From positions 806,001 to 870,000 of the forward strand of contig NC_068572.1 of assembly GCF_025698545.1 (NCBI RefSeq): a stretch of DNA of 64,000 nucleotides, given 5' to 3'. Position numbers and translations under genes: made by a program. The notes under the pieces are model-generated. The model had not been told where the DNA came from and made no database searches. It saw only the letters and a list, made by a program, of their open reading frames with translations. This document shows, in pieces, positions 1 through 12,839 of the stretch (position 1 is its first letter; each line of letters begins with the position of its first letter). This DNA is from Gossypium raimondii. Taxonomy: Eukaryota > Streptophyta > Magnoliopsida > Malvales > Malvaceae.

Positions 1-173
1 AAATTAGGTTGATGATTAAGAAGCTTAAGGTTGGTATTTTGAGGACAAGGAAGGGGCGTGAAGGTCCTGAATTTACCATTCTAGCTTTTCGTTTTTTTGC
101 TTGAGAGATACATTCAATAATTATCCAAAAACACACATTGCTTTATCATGCAAAAAGTTAGGGCTATTATTAC

Positions 174-3100
174 CTTTTTTGGGACACTACTGATTGACAT
201 CTGCCTATCTAATAGTTTCCTTGCAGCAGTTGCATTTTCTGGAGTCCCATAGCTAACCCGTCTGCCTTCATTTTCAAATTGGTCAATAGAAAGCTGTCTG
301 ACCATTCCACCTAAAGCTCCACCAGTCTCAGCAGCTACAACAACCTGTTGACATGATGAAACATTGGACACACAGTTATAGGTAACAGAAATGCCAATTT
401 TGACTTGAGACCGGTATTGTGTAGATCAAAATTTCTGATACTAACAGCTCTATGATGAAGCCGAACTCCAGGTGGAGCAACATCATTTGATCCAGAAGAA
501 TCAGGCATCTTAATCAAGGTAGATGTCTGTTTTCCACTAGGTGTAGCCTCTGCCCCTCGATCCCTATCAGGAAGTTCAACTTCTCCATTAACTTGCCGTG
601 CCTTGGCAGCAGCCAGTGTGGCACTAATAGCCTCAGCTTCAGCAGCTGATGCTTCAACCAAATATTCAACACCTTTGCTCATTCTCCTGCATCGTAAACC
701 ACATTGTAGCAGCTACTAGGATTGATTGATGAAGCTTAACCATTCAATAACCATATAACACAACAAACATAAGTGGTAGTTTACCGGGATCCTTGAACCA
801 TGGCATTCTCAGTGCTTATGTCAGTATGCATATCCCCGTTTACAGGGGGAGCAACTGGATTTCCCAGCACAACTGCTCCGTCAGGAGCTGCTTCTGGCAT
901 TGTTTCCCTTGTCCTTTCATCAACAAAACCATACCTTCCAGGTAAACGCCCTGGATGCACATCAGTGGCTGCAGCTGCAGCAGCAGCATGAGAAGCTGCT
1001 GTCGTTGTCTCAGCAGCAGCTAGGTCTTCAGCAACAAGCAAGTCATCAAGCAACACCCCTACAGCATAAATACAAGATATTGTTACACTTAAGATTATCA
1101 AGTATCGATTCTCATGATTAGCACAAATACAACAGTGCCTTATCATTAGGCTTCCTCAAAAATGAGTTTGTTCCTTCTACCTTACCAATCTACACCACCA
1201 GCCAGAATAATTCACTAACTCAGAAAATAAAAGCAAATGAACTAGGAATATCATTTTATAAAACAAATGAAGTGAGCCATCCTAAAGGACCAAGTCCAAA
1301 TCCTATAATGCATCAATCAAATATCACAAATACAATAAGTAATCAAAGATATTAAAGATTAAATTATGCATGAGGAAAAACATCTATATTTTTCAAAATA
1401 TAAACATCAATGAGCCGTAGTCCTTCTAGATTAATCACATAATGAAGTTCTAAAGTGAAACTGTAATTACGTATAACAATAAATAGTGGCATATGCATCT
1501 AATTGATAAGTAAAACCTCTGTGCTGAGGCTAAAAAATTTGATTATACATATAGTAGAATAAAAGGCTATCTTACCACCACGTAAACCACCATAAATAAA
1601 TATCAAGTCACCAATAGCTGCAGCAGCATGTCTGCAACGCCTTGTCAACTCAACTGAAGCATCTCCACCAGCAGCGTCAGCACTGTATCTTCCCGTTCTT
1701 GGACTTGTAACAACAGATTTTGTATCACACCAAACCCCCGCAGCAGTATCCAACACTACCAACAAGGGAGACAAGTTAGGAAGTTGTAGATATCTATAGT
1801 GTTATCTTTGACAACAAATGGCTGAATGCTCCACGTAATAACAATATCAGTTAACATGAATAAACAAATGTAACAAAAAGTTCCTGCTTTTTTAGAGAAA
1901 TTTATACTGCCTAAGTTAAGGTACTTGAACCATCAAGCAAAAGATGGGTCTTGCAACTTTCTGATAAAGATTATTCAGATAACAAACAACAATGATAATG
2001 TCGGTTTGTTACTTATAGATGGGGTATATTAATGATTTCAGATGTAACTTATCACATGAGAGAGAGAGGAACAGCAAGAAAACTCCAAGTTACATGATTG
2101 GAGGATACTGAGATTGGAGAGCGGACGGACAGGTTTAAGAGCTAAGAAAAGTTGCTCCCTACTTTCTACACTACCATTGAGTCATTTTCACATCAAAAAG
2201 ATTAATCCTTTTGGATAAATTCATAAATATTGACCAGAAAACTACTTTACACCTAAATATTTTGCAAACCCATGTTTGATGCGTAAAACTAAACCAACAA
2301 GCAGCAACATCAAGTGATAAAGAAGTAAAGATACTGGGAAAAAGAAGAATAAAAAATAAGTACCTGCAACACTTGATGAGTCTTCAACCATGCGTCCACC
2401 ACCAAGTGCCCCACCAGAAACATGGAGCCTTGCATTGACAAAGACCTAGAAACATATCATCTGCATATAATTCATCTAACTAAAGAAGAACTAGATCAAT
2501 TAATTTATGGGAAAAGAGAAGTGGGTGAAAGAAAAGAAAATCTCACTGCTGCATGTTGATATCTAGGAGATGGTGAGACACCTGGAGCAATTGCCCATTC
2601 CCAACGACCATCCCTGTGTTTGGCAAGTCCATATGCACTTGCCAATGGCTGAGAATAGAAGAGAGAACATGAAAAGAGAATCTAATGGTGCAAAAGGATA
2701 TAAACATTTTTAAGAAGACACAATTTACGTGCATCTCAGCTCAAACTTTTAAAATTTCTTCATTGCTATTATTTTCACATTCTTCACAATTCGTTAGAAT
2801 GCCCCACTCTCCCTACATACACAGATAAAATGTACATGCAAAAGTATGGACATTTATTCAGATTATTTTAACTTCTCCCCAACTGAACAAGGAAAAATTA
2901 CCCAAAAGCACTAATAATTGACAAGATAAAACTACAGGATATAAAATCTTCTGCCATATTGTTCAGGAAACTAAAAATTTTAAGGAAAAAGAAAACAAAC
3001 TATGCATTTATTTACTAAATCTAGACACCACAGAATGCGGACTTCAAAACTCACCACACTGTTCGCATCCCTCCCTCCACAGAGCAGAAGAAGACCATCT

Positions 3101-6087
3101 GAGCGTGCACTTGCAGTGGCATACCTAGTTAAACATAAATGGCCAACAAGGAATTAGCTTACAATCACCTTGCTAAACCATCATAATATATAAAAATATA
3201 CAACAATAATCAAATAGGAAGCAAACTTGGCACCATCATTGCTGAGAGCATAAGCAAGACTGTGAGCTTTAAGCCTTTAACATAAAATATCATGTAAAAA
3301 CTATAAAACTCAATAAGCTATGACGGAAGAAACACAAATATATACATTAATAATCATCGCACCCAACCACATGCAGAGTGAAAGATAGGCATATATCGGA
3401 TCAAAAAGAAGACAGTAACTTTTGTTCATATCATGCATGCTGCTCCTTCTAACAGACCAAAACTAAGAAAATAGAACAGACTGTCTGTGTAATCTAAGAT
3501 TGGGGTTGACAGAAGAAAAGCAGTCAGTTCTACATGCATGTGTGCATTTGTGCGTGTAAGAGAGAGATTACATGCACGGAGGAGGGCCTTCCCCTTCAGG
3601 TTCCAATTTACGCCATTCATAAGGCTTGGCAGCAGTATCCAGGGCCCATACATCAGCCAAAGGTCGTTTTCCTAGAAATGATGCACCAAAAATTTTCAGC
3701 AAATAATTCATTACAAAATTTTCTGATAATCTTGTAAATATAACAGAAACAGAACAGATACTTGCCATCATTTCCACCAATCGCCATGAGAAACCTTTGT
3801 CCCACCAAAGCCATCACATGTCCATAGCGTGGCCCTGGCCCAGGGCCTTGAACAACAACCCTGAAATATCATTTAAAATTCATATCAATAGACCAATCTT
3901 AACTATATAAATAAGGTGCAAGCACAAGCATTGCTCAGGGTCAAACCTATGCCACCGTGGCCGTGGCTGTGTGAGGTCAAGAACGTGAAGATCCTCAGCA
4001 GACAAACCAGCTGGACCAATTCCACCCTGAGTTGAAAAGAATAAAGGGAAAAAGATCCATGTCATGAATGACTTACTGCAGAGGGAAGAAGTTCAACAAA
4101 ATAATATGGTAAACAGAGATAAGATATACTAAAAATTGTTGCGCGGCATGCTAACCTGAATAACAACCATAGTTCCCACAGCAGTTGCCACATGTGCAGC
4201 CCTTGGTGTAGGTGGCTCCCCAAAGGGTGTGATCCTGTGAAATTAATAAGATGATAAGCCAAGAAGAATTTAGGGGAGGTAAAACAGCAGAAAGGAACCC
4301 TTAGTCTTAGGCTTACCTAGACCACTTATTAGTTAACACATCGTAACAGTGCACATCAGCAGTGGCACCAGCTAGTCCTGCAAAAAAAAAACGCATGAAC
4401 ATCATCCAACAACATAGACAAAGTTCGTAAAAATTAACTGGTTCAAAGGGGAGAGGGGGCAATAACAACAAGCCTTGAAATGCCATATGTTACAAACAGA
4501 TTTCTAGAGGGTCCTAAAGAAAAAATCAAGCCAAAAAATGTCCTAGTTATGAATTATCACTTGAAACCAATCAAACGTTATTAAGTTTTACACCATAAAC
4601 GTAAAACAAACAAAGAGACAATGAAAAATGAAACCCGATGTAATTGACTTCAAAACATGAATTCCACTAGCTCATGATTATTTCAATTATAGAAGCGTGA
4701 ATCGTAGCAGCAGAAAGACATAGGTTGTTTTTTAATCCAAGAAAACCTTTTTATTTTAAACTAGAACTGTAAGCTGAAAAAAGACATATCTCACATGGGT
4801 AGTTTCCACTTTACTACAAAACTAGGTCAGATTAAAAAAAAAATCAATTCAAATTAGCAACATAAAGCATCTTTGAAGAGAACATTTGCTATTTATATCA
4901 ATTGCACTTCTAGTTCTACCAGAAAAGCCTTCTCTAGAGTCACTGGAGTAAAAAAGGTTTCTGGAAGAGGGTTCAAAACTCCACAATAAACAACTGAATT
5001 TAGTAGCACCATAACAAATACTGAAACATCCAAAATTCAAGAAGACAGAAGTTACGCCACTTCTAGTCAGCCACTATGTAAGACAAAATGAAATTCATTT
5101 TGCTTGCACCAGGAGAAAAATAAAATCCGTTTTGAATTGAACAAAACCAAGTAAACGTAAAGTTAATATGCCACCTCCAAAATTCAAGGTACAGCAGCAA
5201 TAAAATTCAGTTAACTTAGTATTCAACAAAGAAGAACCTAAAAGACAATTATATTATTTCATCTCTTGTTCCGAAAAAGGTCTGCCTTCTACTTGCATTG
5301 GCACCCCCTAACTCTTTAGAGTTTTCACTTTTCTAGAAATAACTGATTTACTCTTTAATGTAGTTGTTCCTTAACCAATCCAATTTAAAAAGAAGACAGG
5401 TATATACATTAATACAAACAGAAAAGATGAAATTAGGTTGGCCTTGCATTAAGCTATGGTTTCTCATCAAATATATGAACCTTTGAAGCTACAATTTCTG
5501 GATTTAAAGAATATGCATCTTAGATTCCCTAGGTTCTCGCACACATATATCAGCATCTATACCCAATAAAATTTTGGATCTTAAATCACTTAAACGACAG
5601 TTAAGCAATGATCAAATCGAAATGAAAGAAAATAAGTACTGATGCCAGCGCTTCCAGCTGATGATGGAGTCCCGGAAGCAGCAGAATTCCCTTCCAGTGC
5701 CGTAGCACCACCAAACAGAATCAACCTAGGCCCAATATAACCAGGCGTCCCTTCTTCCCCTACAGCTGCCACAGCCGTTAGGGTATGCCCACACCTAGGA
5801 CCAGGCCCATCTTCTTTCTTCTCTATAATAGCATTCACCACTGAATACGGAGGCGCACACCTCGGCCCCGCCACCGTCGTTTGAGCCTGTCCTTGACCAT
5901 CAGATGCAGCTGGTACAGCCTGTTGTTGCCCCGGAGAAGACAGAGATCCACCAGGTCCTGACGACGAATCCTGGTTCTCTAATTGCTGATTTTGCTGTTG
6001 TGGCTCCCTCTCCATCGGCGCCGGTAATTGCGACCCTCCACTGTGATTCTGACCAGTCTCCGGCACCATCGACGAGTCCACATCCAT
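174..6087 (-). CDS. BSL3: BSL2/BSL3-type Ser/Thr phosphatase with Kelch repeats, N-terminal part (cut by left edge)
   Basis: Member of the plant BSU1/BSL family, which acts in brassinosteroid signalling by dephosphorylating GSK3-like kinases. Thirteen coding exons, read leftwards: 6087-5640, 4377-4317, 4234-4156, 4026-3947, 3860-3766, 3671-3572, 3124-3055, 2648-2547, 2445-2364, 1755-1576, 1058-785, 686-446, 344-174. They sum to 1983 nt (661 codons) in one frame. The start begins MDVDSSMVPE, as in BSL2/BSL3, followed by a Gln/Ser/Pro-rich leader. Kelch blades follow (GPRLILFGGATALEG, GGIGPAGLSAEDLHVLDL, GGNDGKRPLADVWALD), then an Ala-rich insert and the linker RQLSIDQFENEGRR that precedes the phosphatase in this family. 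The metallophosphatase domain (about 340 residues) is not in the window; bases 1-173 look like intron. Intron 5 has a GC donor. BSL2 and BSL3 cannot be told apart here. Confidence 0.95.
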
Positions 6088-6660
6088 TTCCTTTAACGTT
6101 CCCTAATTAAGCCCTAAGTTCAAGAAATCGTAAACAAATTTATAAGCAGCTTATCTTTCCTTTTAACGCTAGTGCTCCTTCATTGATCATGCAAGCTTGA
6201 GCTCACTGCTTGACTTTTCTACTTAAACCTACAGCGCCTTAATTGAATGCCAATGAAGTAGTTTACAAAAGCAATTGAAATTGAAAGCCAAAGAAGAAAA
6301 AAACAAGCCCTACTTTTTTGAATCTTTGCCAATAGCTTTCACTGCCGGCTAAAAGAATCTCTAATTAGGGCAAATCGAGATCGGCTCAGCTAAAATCAAA
6401 TCAAATTCGCATCTCCGATCAGCATTTTCTAAAAACCCTAGCTCAGATCGTGAATTAACCACCTCCTAAGAAAATACGATAAAACTTTCCGGGGAAAATT
6501 AATTTTTGTTCCAAGAACATAAAAAGAAAATGAAAAAAAATAGGGGAAATTTTCTCTTTTTCGTTCTCCTTTTTTCCCTTTCCCCTTTATCTCTCTCCCT
6601 GTAAATATTGAAGCCGTCAACGAATTAGAAAGGGAAATTTTAACGAAATGGAGACAGTCT
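6088..6660 (-). promoter_or_regulatory. 5' leader and proximal promoter of the BSL gene
   Basis: Sequence upstream of the BSL start at 6087, read on the minus strand. It is pyrimidine/purine-biased, like a plant leader, and includes an A/G-rich run on the minus strand around 6490-6600. A TSS near 6600 is plausible but no convincing TATA box was found. A leader intron cannot be excluded. Confidence 0.45.
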
Positions 6661-6787
6661 CAAAGAATTTAAGCAGCAAAATTTTAATAAAAAATGAAAA
6701 AAAAATATAATATTTAAAAAAATCCTAAACTATTTCATTTTTAAATAAATTTCTCTCTTTTATTATAGATAGATAAATAATTTTAAA

Positions 6788-7342
6788 GGTAACTCCACAC
6801 TAAACTATTAGCAAATTTATATTTTAGTTATTTAACTTTAAAAAATTATAAAATCATCACTAAGTTATTTAAAAGTTTTCGTTTAAGTCATTAAATTATT
6901 TAAAATTTTTTATTTAAGCCCTTGGAATGTTATATATTTTTTTAAAAGTTCTGCTAGCTAGTTTAAAGCGATGATTCAATTATTGGTACGGTAGATTAGT
7001 ACCCATCGACGAGTAGAATAACATATCTTAGATCTAAGTCGATCTAATGGTCAATGTCAGAGATCAAAAAACTAAGTTATTTCGATTTTAGTTCGCAGAT
7101 TTGTGATTTTTAATGTTCTTTTTATGAAAAAAAAATTGAATTGTAGAAGATAAGGGAAAATGGGACTTTCAGTTGATTTAGATGTTGCGAACGAAATATG
7201 CCTTATAACTGTGATGTGAACAACTTATTGACTTAAATGAAAATTTTCGAATAGTTCATTACACAATTTTATAACTTTATGAAATTAAGTGACCAAAATA
7301 TAAATTTACTAATAATTTAATGACCTTGGGTGTAGTTTACCC
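6788..7342. mobile_element. Fold-back (MITE-like) element with long terminal inverted repeats
   Basis: The left end (about 6788-6850, including GGTAACTCCACACTAAACTA) is an imperfect inverted repeat of the right end (about 7285-7342, including GGGTGTAGTTTACC). The arms extend roughly 55 bp with scattered mismatches. The interior has no long ORF. Related in wording, though not in full, to the element at 21512-21745. Confidence 0.6.
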
Positions 7343-7650
7343 AAAAAAAACTATCATAGAAAAGCTTAATTCTTTTTTAATTAAAAATTAAAAGTAATTT
7401 TTTTTATAAAAATAGACATATTTTTTAAACCATCAAAAAGAAAATAAAGAATTTACTGGGATAATGACTTGTTTAGGCTCCTTATCCCAAGCCTAAGAAA
7501 GTGACCCTTTTACATTCAAAGTGGCACTAAGACAAAGCGCGTGGGTCAATGATGTAAAATATAGCATTATCGTGTCAAGATAGGTTTAAATGCAAAATTC
7601 ACCTTTAAACTATACCACTTTTCATTTAGGTACTTAACTTTTTTTAGGGT
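7343..7650. other. AT-rich intergenic spacer
   Basis: No ORF, RNA gene or clear repeat recognised between the two fold-back elements. Confidence 0.5.
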
Positions 7651-8080
7651 TAATATCTACAAAGGTGCTTGAACTTGACAACTTGTACCTACTTGGTACC
7701 TAAACTTGAAAACAACAAGCCAACTTGGTACTTCTTTTATCTACTTGAGTAACACCATTAAAAAACGTTGATGTGGCATTGATGTCCAATAGTATGATGA
7801 GATGTGACAACGTCACATGTTGACACATGGTAAAAAATTAAAAATATTTACTTTATAAAAAGTAATTTTGTCACGTGTCAAATGTGAGGTTGTTAAATGT
7901 CACAATGCTATTCGTTAGTGTCATATCAATGTATTTTTTATAGTGTTAGTTAGGTACCTAAAAAAAAGTACGAAATTGACTTACCATTTCTAGTTTAGCT
8001 ACCAGTTAAGTTTAAAAAAATTAGGTACCAATTAGGTATAAGTTGTCAAGTTCCGGTACCTCCGTATATATTAACTTTTT
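7651..8080. mobile_element. Fold-back element, second family (copy 1)
   Basis: The ends are inverted copies: the left begins GTTAATATCTACAAAGGTGC and continues through ACTTGTACCTACTTGGTACC; the right carries AATTAGGTATAAGTTGTCAA and ends TATATATTAAC. A second, more degenerate copy is at about 39682-40198. The interior has short internal palindromes (GATGTGACAACGTCACAT) and no coding capacity. Confidence 0.65.
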
Positions 8081-10340
8081 TTTACATTTTTTTATAATTT
8101 TTAATATTTGCTAATGGCAATATGCAATGTTGACATCGATTATATGTGGACATCACTTGTTGCAATGTGAGGAGTTTCGTTAGTCATGTCAGCAAAATTT
8201 AACAGTCCACTTAATCAATGATGGTTTTTTTTAAAGAATGGGCTTAATTGATTTTTTTGAGTTCACAACAATAGTTCAATTGGGTCGGAATTAAGTCGAG
8301 AGGTTTAATTGAAATTTTTTATTCTTATTAAATGCTTTTTAGGCCTATAAAACTAAAAAAATTCAAAACTTTGAATTATTTATATGTTGTATAATTTTTT
8401 TTAATTAATACAATATGCATAATATTAAAAAATAAACAAAGATGGCGTGACAGATTTTAATAACACCACGTGTCAATTTTGTTTACAACATGTGTTAAAT
8501 TGTGTAACGAAATGATAGTTTAAGTATTAAAATAAACCAAAAAAAAATGTTTAGGTATTAAAGTGGAGAGATGGGTATAACTTGGGAGCTAAAGTGAGCA
8601 TTAAGCCAAAAATGAACGAAGAAGAAAAAGGAGGTTTATGTGTGTAAAAATGAAAAATAGATGATTTAATATTATATACCAACCCTCTTGCATAACTTGT
8701 TTTCGATTTATTATATGATTTAGGGCCTCTTTGGATGGGAAGTGTTCTTTTTGATACAATGTCTAAAATTAGGCATATTTCCTCTCCAACACATAAATAT
8801 GATGATAATGTACTTCAGTGTCCCCTGTATTGGCAACAATGTCCAGCCAATCAAACTAATACTCAATCGGCATGGTTAACATAGTTAATTATAATGTAAT
8901 TTGTAAAGTTTAGAGGTATTGATGGGTTGGACTTAAGCATGATACTAACACATTTTATATTTGTCTAAGTTCAGCTTGAGATATAGGCCTAAAAATTTAT
9001 CCAAACCTGTCTATATTTGTAAATGGCTAACTCAAGCTCATTTTAGGCTCACTCATATGCTTTTTTTTAAATTTTTTTAAATATTTATATTTTTTAAAAA
9101 TATTTAATATTTTTATATTTTTCATTTATTAAAATTTTATATATATAGTAATCTTAACAATTTTTTAATATATACATTATATATTACTGTAGATTTCATT
9201 TTTATGGGTTATAAATTAAATATTATATCATAAACGTTGAAAATGAGTTAGATCGGGCTCAAACTTTAAATATTTAAGTTCAAGCTTGGCCCATATTTTA
9301 AACAAGATTAATTTTTTATCCAAGTCCATTTTTCGAGCCCTAATATTTTCTGACGAACACTCTCAAATTTTGATTGAGCCTTTGGACTTAGATAGATAAC
9401 CTAGCACATGAATAAATCTAGTAAAATTTTTTAATTATTTGCTCAATAATGTTTATAACATTTATACACATATAACATAATTTATGTAATTTAAACCTGT
9501 ATTGTAACGAGCTGTGACATAATATGATATAATTAATCATATTGTAAATTTTAACAATAATATATTTTTTACTAATAATAATGTAATAATTAATAAGAAA
9601 AATTAATATTTACATGTTAAAACAAATATTGAAAGAATGATGAAAATAATATATGGAGATATATGCTAAATTTAAAATAAAATTAGGGATTTAGGTTATT
9701 TTTATTAGGGAAATGGGTCGATTTTGAAGAGAAAAGGTAAAAATATGTGTGTAGGACGTATTTTTAGGTGACGTGGAGGAGAGAGGATAAAAATGTGTCC
9801 TACAGAACACTGTTAGGTTGAAATTTTGAGAGATTAAGATAGAAAATTAAGAATAAAAAAATTGAGATAATTGAGAGAATAGATGAGTAAGATTGAATGA
9901 AATTTTTTGAAAATGAACGAGGTATGTATAAGAGAAAATAGGCATCGTTGGGTTGAAAAAAGGAACGGTTTATATATATATATTAAAAATAATTTTAAGA
10001 TGGGGTAAGGCCACGTGACGAAAACGCGTCCAGTAAAGCGCATATATATTTTTTTATTTATTCTTTCAAGCTCCTACCATATTTTGCTTGCCTTTTCCTA
10101 ACCTCATTCTTTTGTGACGGTCTCCTTTTCAAGCATTTTGTTTTTAATTTATCTTTTCTACGTTTTTTTTGACATTTTGTATTTTATCCACCATTTCTTT
10201 AATTAAATCCTATTTATTAAAAAATTTAACTACTAAGTTTTGAAATATTATTTAGTTAAAAATGGATTGCATTTATCCACTTTGACACGTTTTAGGATTT
10301 TGTTTTATTTGTAAATATATCTACTTATGCGTAGACTCTA
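8081..10340. other. AT-rich intergenic stretch with degenerate dispersed repeats
   Basis: No gene recognised. About 8900-9370 holds a dispersed repeat whose wording (a 'leading GGCCTAAAAATTTATCC' section and a 'GCTTGGCCCATATTTTAAAC' section) resembles stretches at about 54660-55070 and 58970-59340. The remainder is low-complexity AT sequence. Confidence 0.45.
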
Positions 10341-10345
10341 GGATT

Positions 10346-11630
10346 CTTTGATACCAAATGATAAGAATGAGTGCAGAATAGGATTGTAAAATTGTCAAGT
10401 TGCGAATTTGACTTAGAGTTCTAGTCGAATGAAGGAAAACTCGTTTGACACAACTTGAAATGTAAACAAATCTAAATTAGATCTAAGAATTAAAATAAAT
10501 AATTATGATAGAAAAAAAAAAGAACAGTTAAATAAATCAAAGATTTGAACAATTAAACAAGAACAATATAGAAGAAAGAAGAAAATAAAGAAAATAGGTG
10601 AAAAAGATGAAAAGTGGCATGTAAAAGTCCTAGCAAGCCCTCGAAACCAATGAATCCACAACCTACTTCAAACGACTTTAATTTTCTTACCAAGAAAAAA
10701 AACTTGACAACAAAAAGCTTAAAAATGATCGCACAATCTAAAAATATTGTTAAAATAAAATTTAAAAGAAATTCTTAGAATCAAAACTCAAATAGAATTT
10801 TATTAACTCAATGTAAATATTAAATGAATTCATTAAATTGTGTACAATGAAGAGGTATACTAAAATTCTAGTTAATCTAAACAAGTAGTTTTAAACCAAA
10901 CTTTATTATTGACATAAAACTACTAAATAACTTAAAATTTATCCAAAATTTAGAATAAATAAATAATCAAATAATAAAACTTAATAAATACAATATTGTA
11001 CTCGTATATAATAAAAATAAAGTTTAAAAATCGAACCCAATATGATTTAAACTCGAATTAAAAGCCTGAAACTCATAATTGTCGTAATAATCCCATTCAG
11101 AAATTATGCTCACGCAGTATTCACTAAAATTGTCATAACTTGAGTTCCTGAACTCGAAATCGAGTTATTCAAAGTGCATTGGGAAACTAAGAAATAAAGC
11201 TTCATTCAATAATAATACATATTGACCTAGAAATGCCTAGATCCCTTTTAAGAATGCATTGCAAGTCAACCAATTATTTGCAAGTCAACCAATTATAACA
11301 TGGCTAGGCATGTGGGCTTGATTGGGGTCATTGAAGTGTAACGCCTGAGCTTGTTAACATCTTCCACATGAGATTGCCACCATGAATTGAGATTTCAAGT
11401 CCACAAGTAAAATTGGTCATTTCTAATTAATCCTTACTTCGTATTATACTTCAAAGTCCATCATCTTGGATCTTCAACTTTTCTTCTTAAAATTTCTTTA
11501 TGATAAAGTTTTGAACGAAAAGTTGAGTTTTGACTTCAACTGTTTGGATTCGGATCTCGTGTTTTGACCTTAAGAGAAACTAATCCCGTCATATCCATGG
11601 GCTTGAAATTGGGTCTTAAGACTCATATCA
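10346..11630 (-). mobile_element. Probable LTR retrotransposon relic (LTR plus primer-binding site)
   Basis: On the minus strand TGGTATCAAAG (10356-10346) matches an initiator-methionine tRNA primer-binding site. Two bases away, the adjoining sequence begins TGATAAG on the plus strand (10359). A possible matching LTR end, TATCA, occurs at about 11626-11630, giving TGATA...TATCA boundaries and an LTR of about 1.27 kb. No second LTR or pol ORF is visible, and the far boundary is a guess. A small direct repeat (TTGCAAGTCAACCAATTA, twice) sits at 11260-11298. Confidence 0.4.
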
Positions 11631-12394
11631 ATTAAATTTTATGGTTTTATATTATTATAATATAATATCGTTTATAAATATTTATTATAATAGTGTATGT
11701 ATAATATATATTTACGTAATATGATATATCAATTGATAATTGAATTAGGTTTTTTTTATAATTTACATCCTCCAACTACGTACAAATGAGGAAGGGTGTC
11801 TAATTGTTTATACGCCTAGCCTTTCCATATAACGACTTCAAAGAATACAAATGTACGATCAAATCCTTCTCTCTAGAATAATTTACATAAATCTCTTATT
11901 CTAGATTGTTCAAGAGCCTTCAGATTGGTACAGTTGGATCTTTGTTCCTAAAACCATTTATACAAGGATTTTTATTAAAGAGTGTTCTAGAGCTTCTGGA
12001 TTGGTTTTGCAAACTTTTGGCCCATTTTGTAGACTTTTGGACTCATTTGGAGCTTTCATAACCTATCGACACATTCTGAAACTGTCCACCACATTTCTGG
12101 AACTTTTGAACCCTTCTTTCTCAAAAACATTACATTCTAAGCCTATCACACATAAAAGGTCCTTCCCGTGCCCTTTTGCGTACGTCATCCACCCACGTAT
12201 AGAGAGGCCTCTGTCGACATTTGGTTATAGTCAAACCATTATGTTTATTTTAATTATTCAACTTTAATTTAACATAATTTAATCTATTTACTTTTATAAT
12301 ATCACTATTTTTGTAGATCATATATGTTGCATGTAAATACACGCGATATTTTATTTTTTATTTATTTATTTTAAATTTTATATTGCCAATATAA
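11631..12394. other. AT-rich spacer between two retroelements
   Basis: An open frame at 12001-12267 has no recognisable motif and is probably chance. Nothing else was identified. Confidence 0.4.
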
Positions 12395-12399
12395 GTAAC

Positions 12400-12824
12400 T
12401 TTTAGGATCGTCCCGATTAAGCAACAAGTAACAAAATAGCGGAATAAATTGAGAAATTGAACACACAAATTTAACGTGGAAAAACTCCTCCAAAGAGGAT
12501 AAAAAACTACGGGCAAAGATAATTTTATTATAATGGCAAAAGAACGAAGAGTACAAAAGATGGAGATAAAAACTAAACCCCGAAAACCTGAAAGCAAAGA
12601 ACTCTCAAAACGTAAACACAAAATTCTCTAAATGTGTTATGAGTTCTAATCTCTAATGGGTGTATTTATTAAGGTTGTAAAAGAGCCTATTTATAGGCTA
12701 AATTTATATGTCAAATAATAATAAAATAACCTAAACTAATCAGTGTTTGACTGAAACAATTAAACAGAGTTTAACTAAAATATTATTTTTCAAAATTGAC
12801 TAAAAATAGGAGTCATACTTAACA
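12400..12824 (-). repeat. 3' LTR of the Copia element
   Basis: 425 bp, nearly identical to 14349-14771. The first dinucleotide, read on plus, is TT instead of TG: a point change in the terminal dinucleotide. Confidence 0.92.
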
Positions 12825-12839
12825 AATCTCCACCTTGAC

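Noticed and set aside
5904-6110. 68-codon plus-strand frame opposite BSL exon 1
   Set aside because: Antisense shadow of the Gln/Pro-rich BSL leader.
9834-10043. 69-codon minus-strand open frame
   Set aside because: Phe/Leu/Ile-rich translation of AT-rich DNA with no family signal.
12001-12267. 88-codon open frame next to the Copia element
   Set aside because: Does not begin at an ATG, no motif, inside transposon-rich spacer; best explained by chance.
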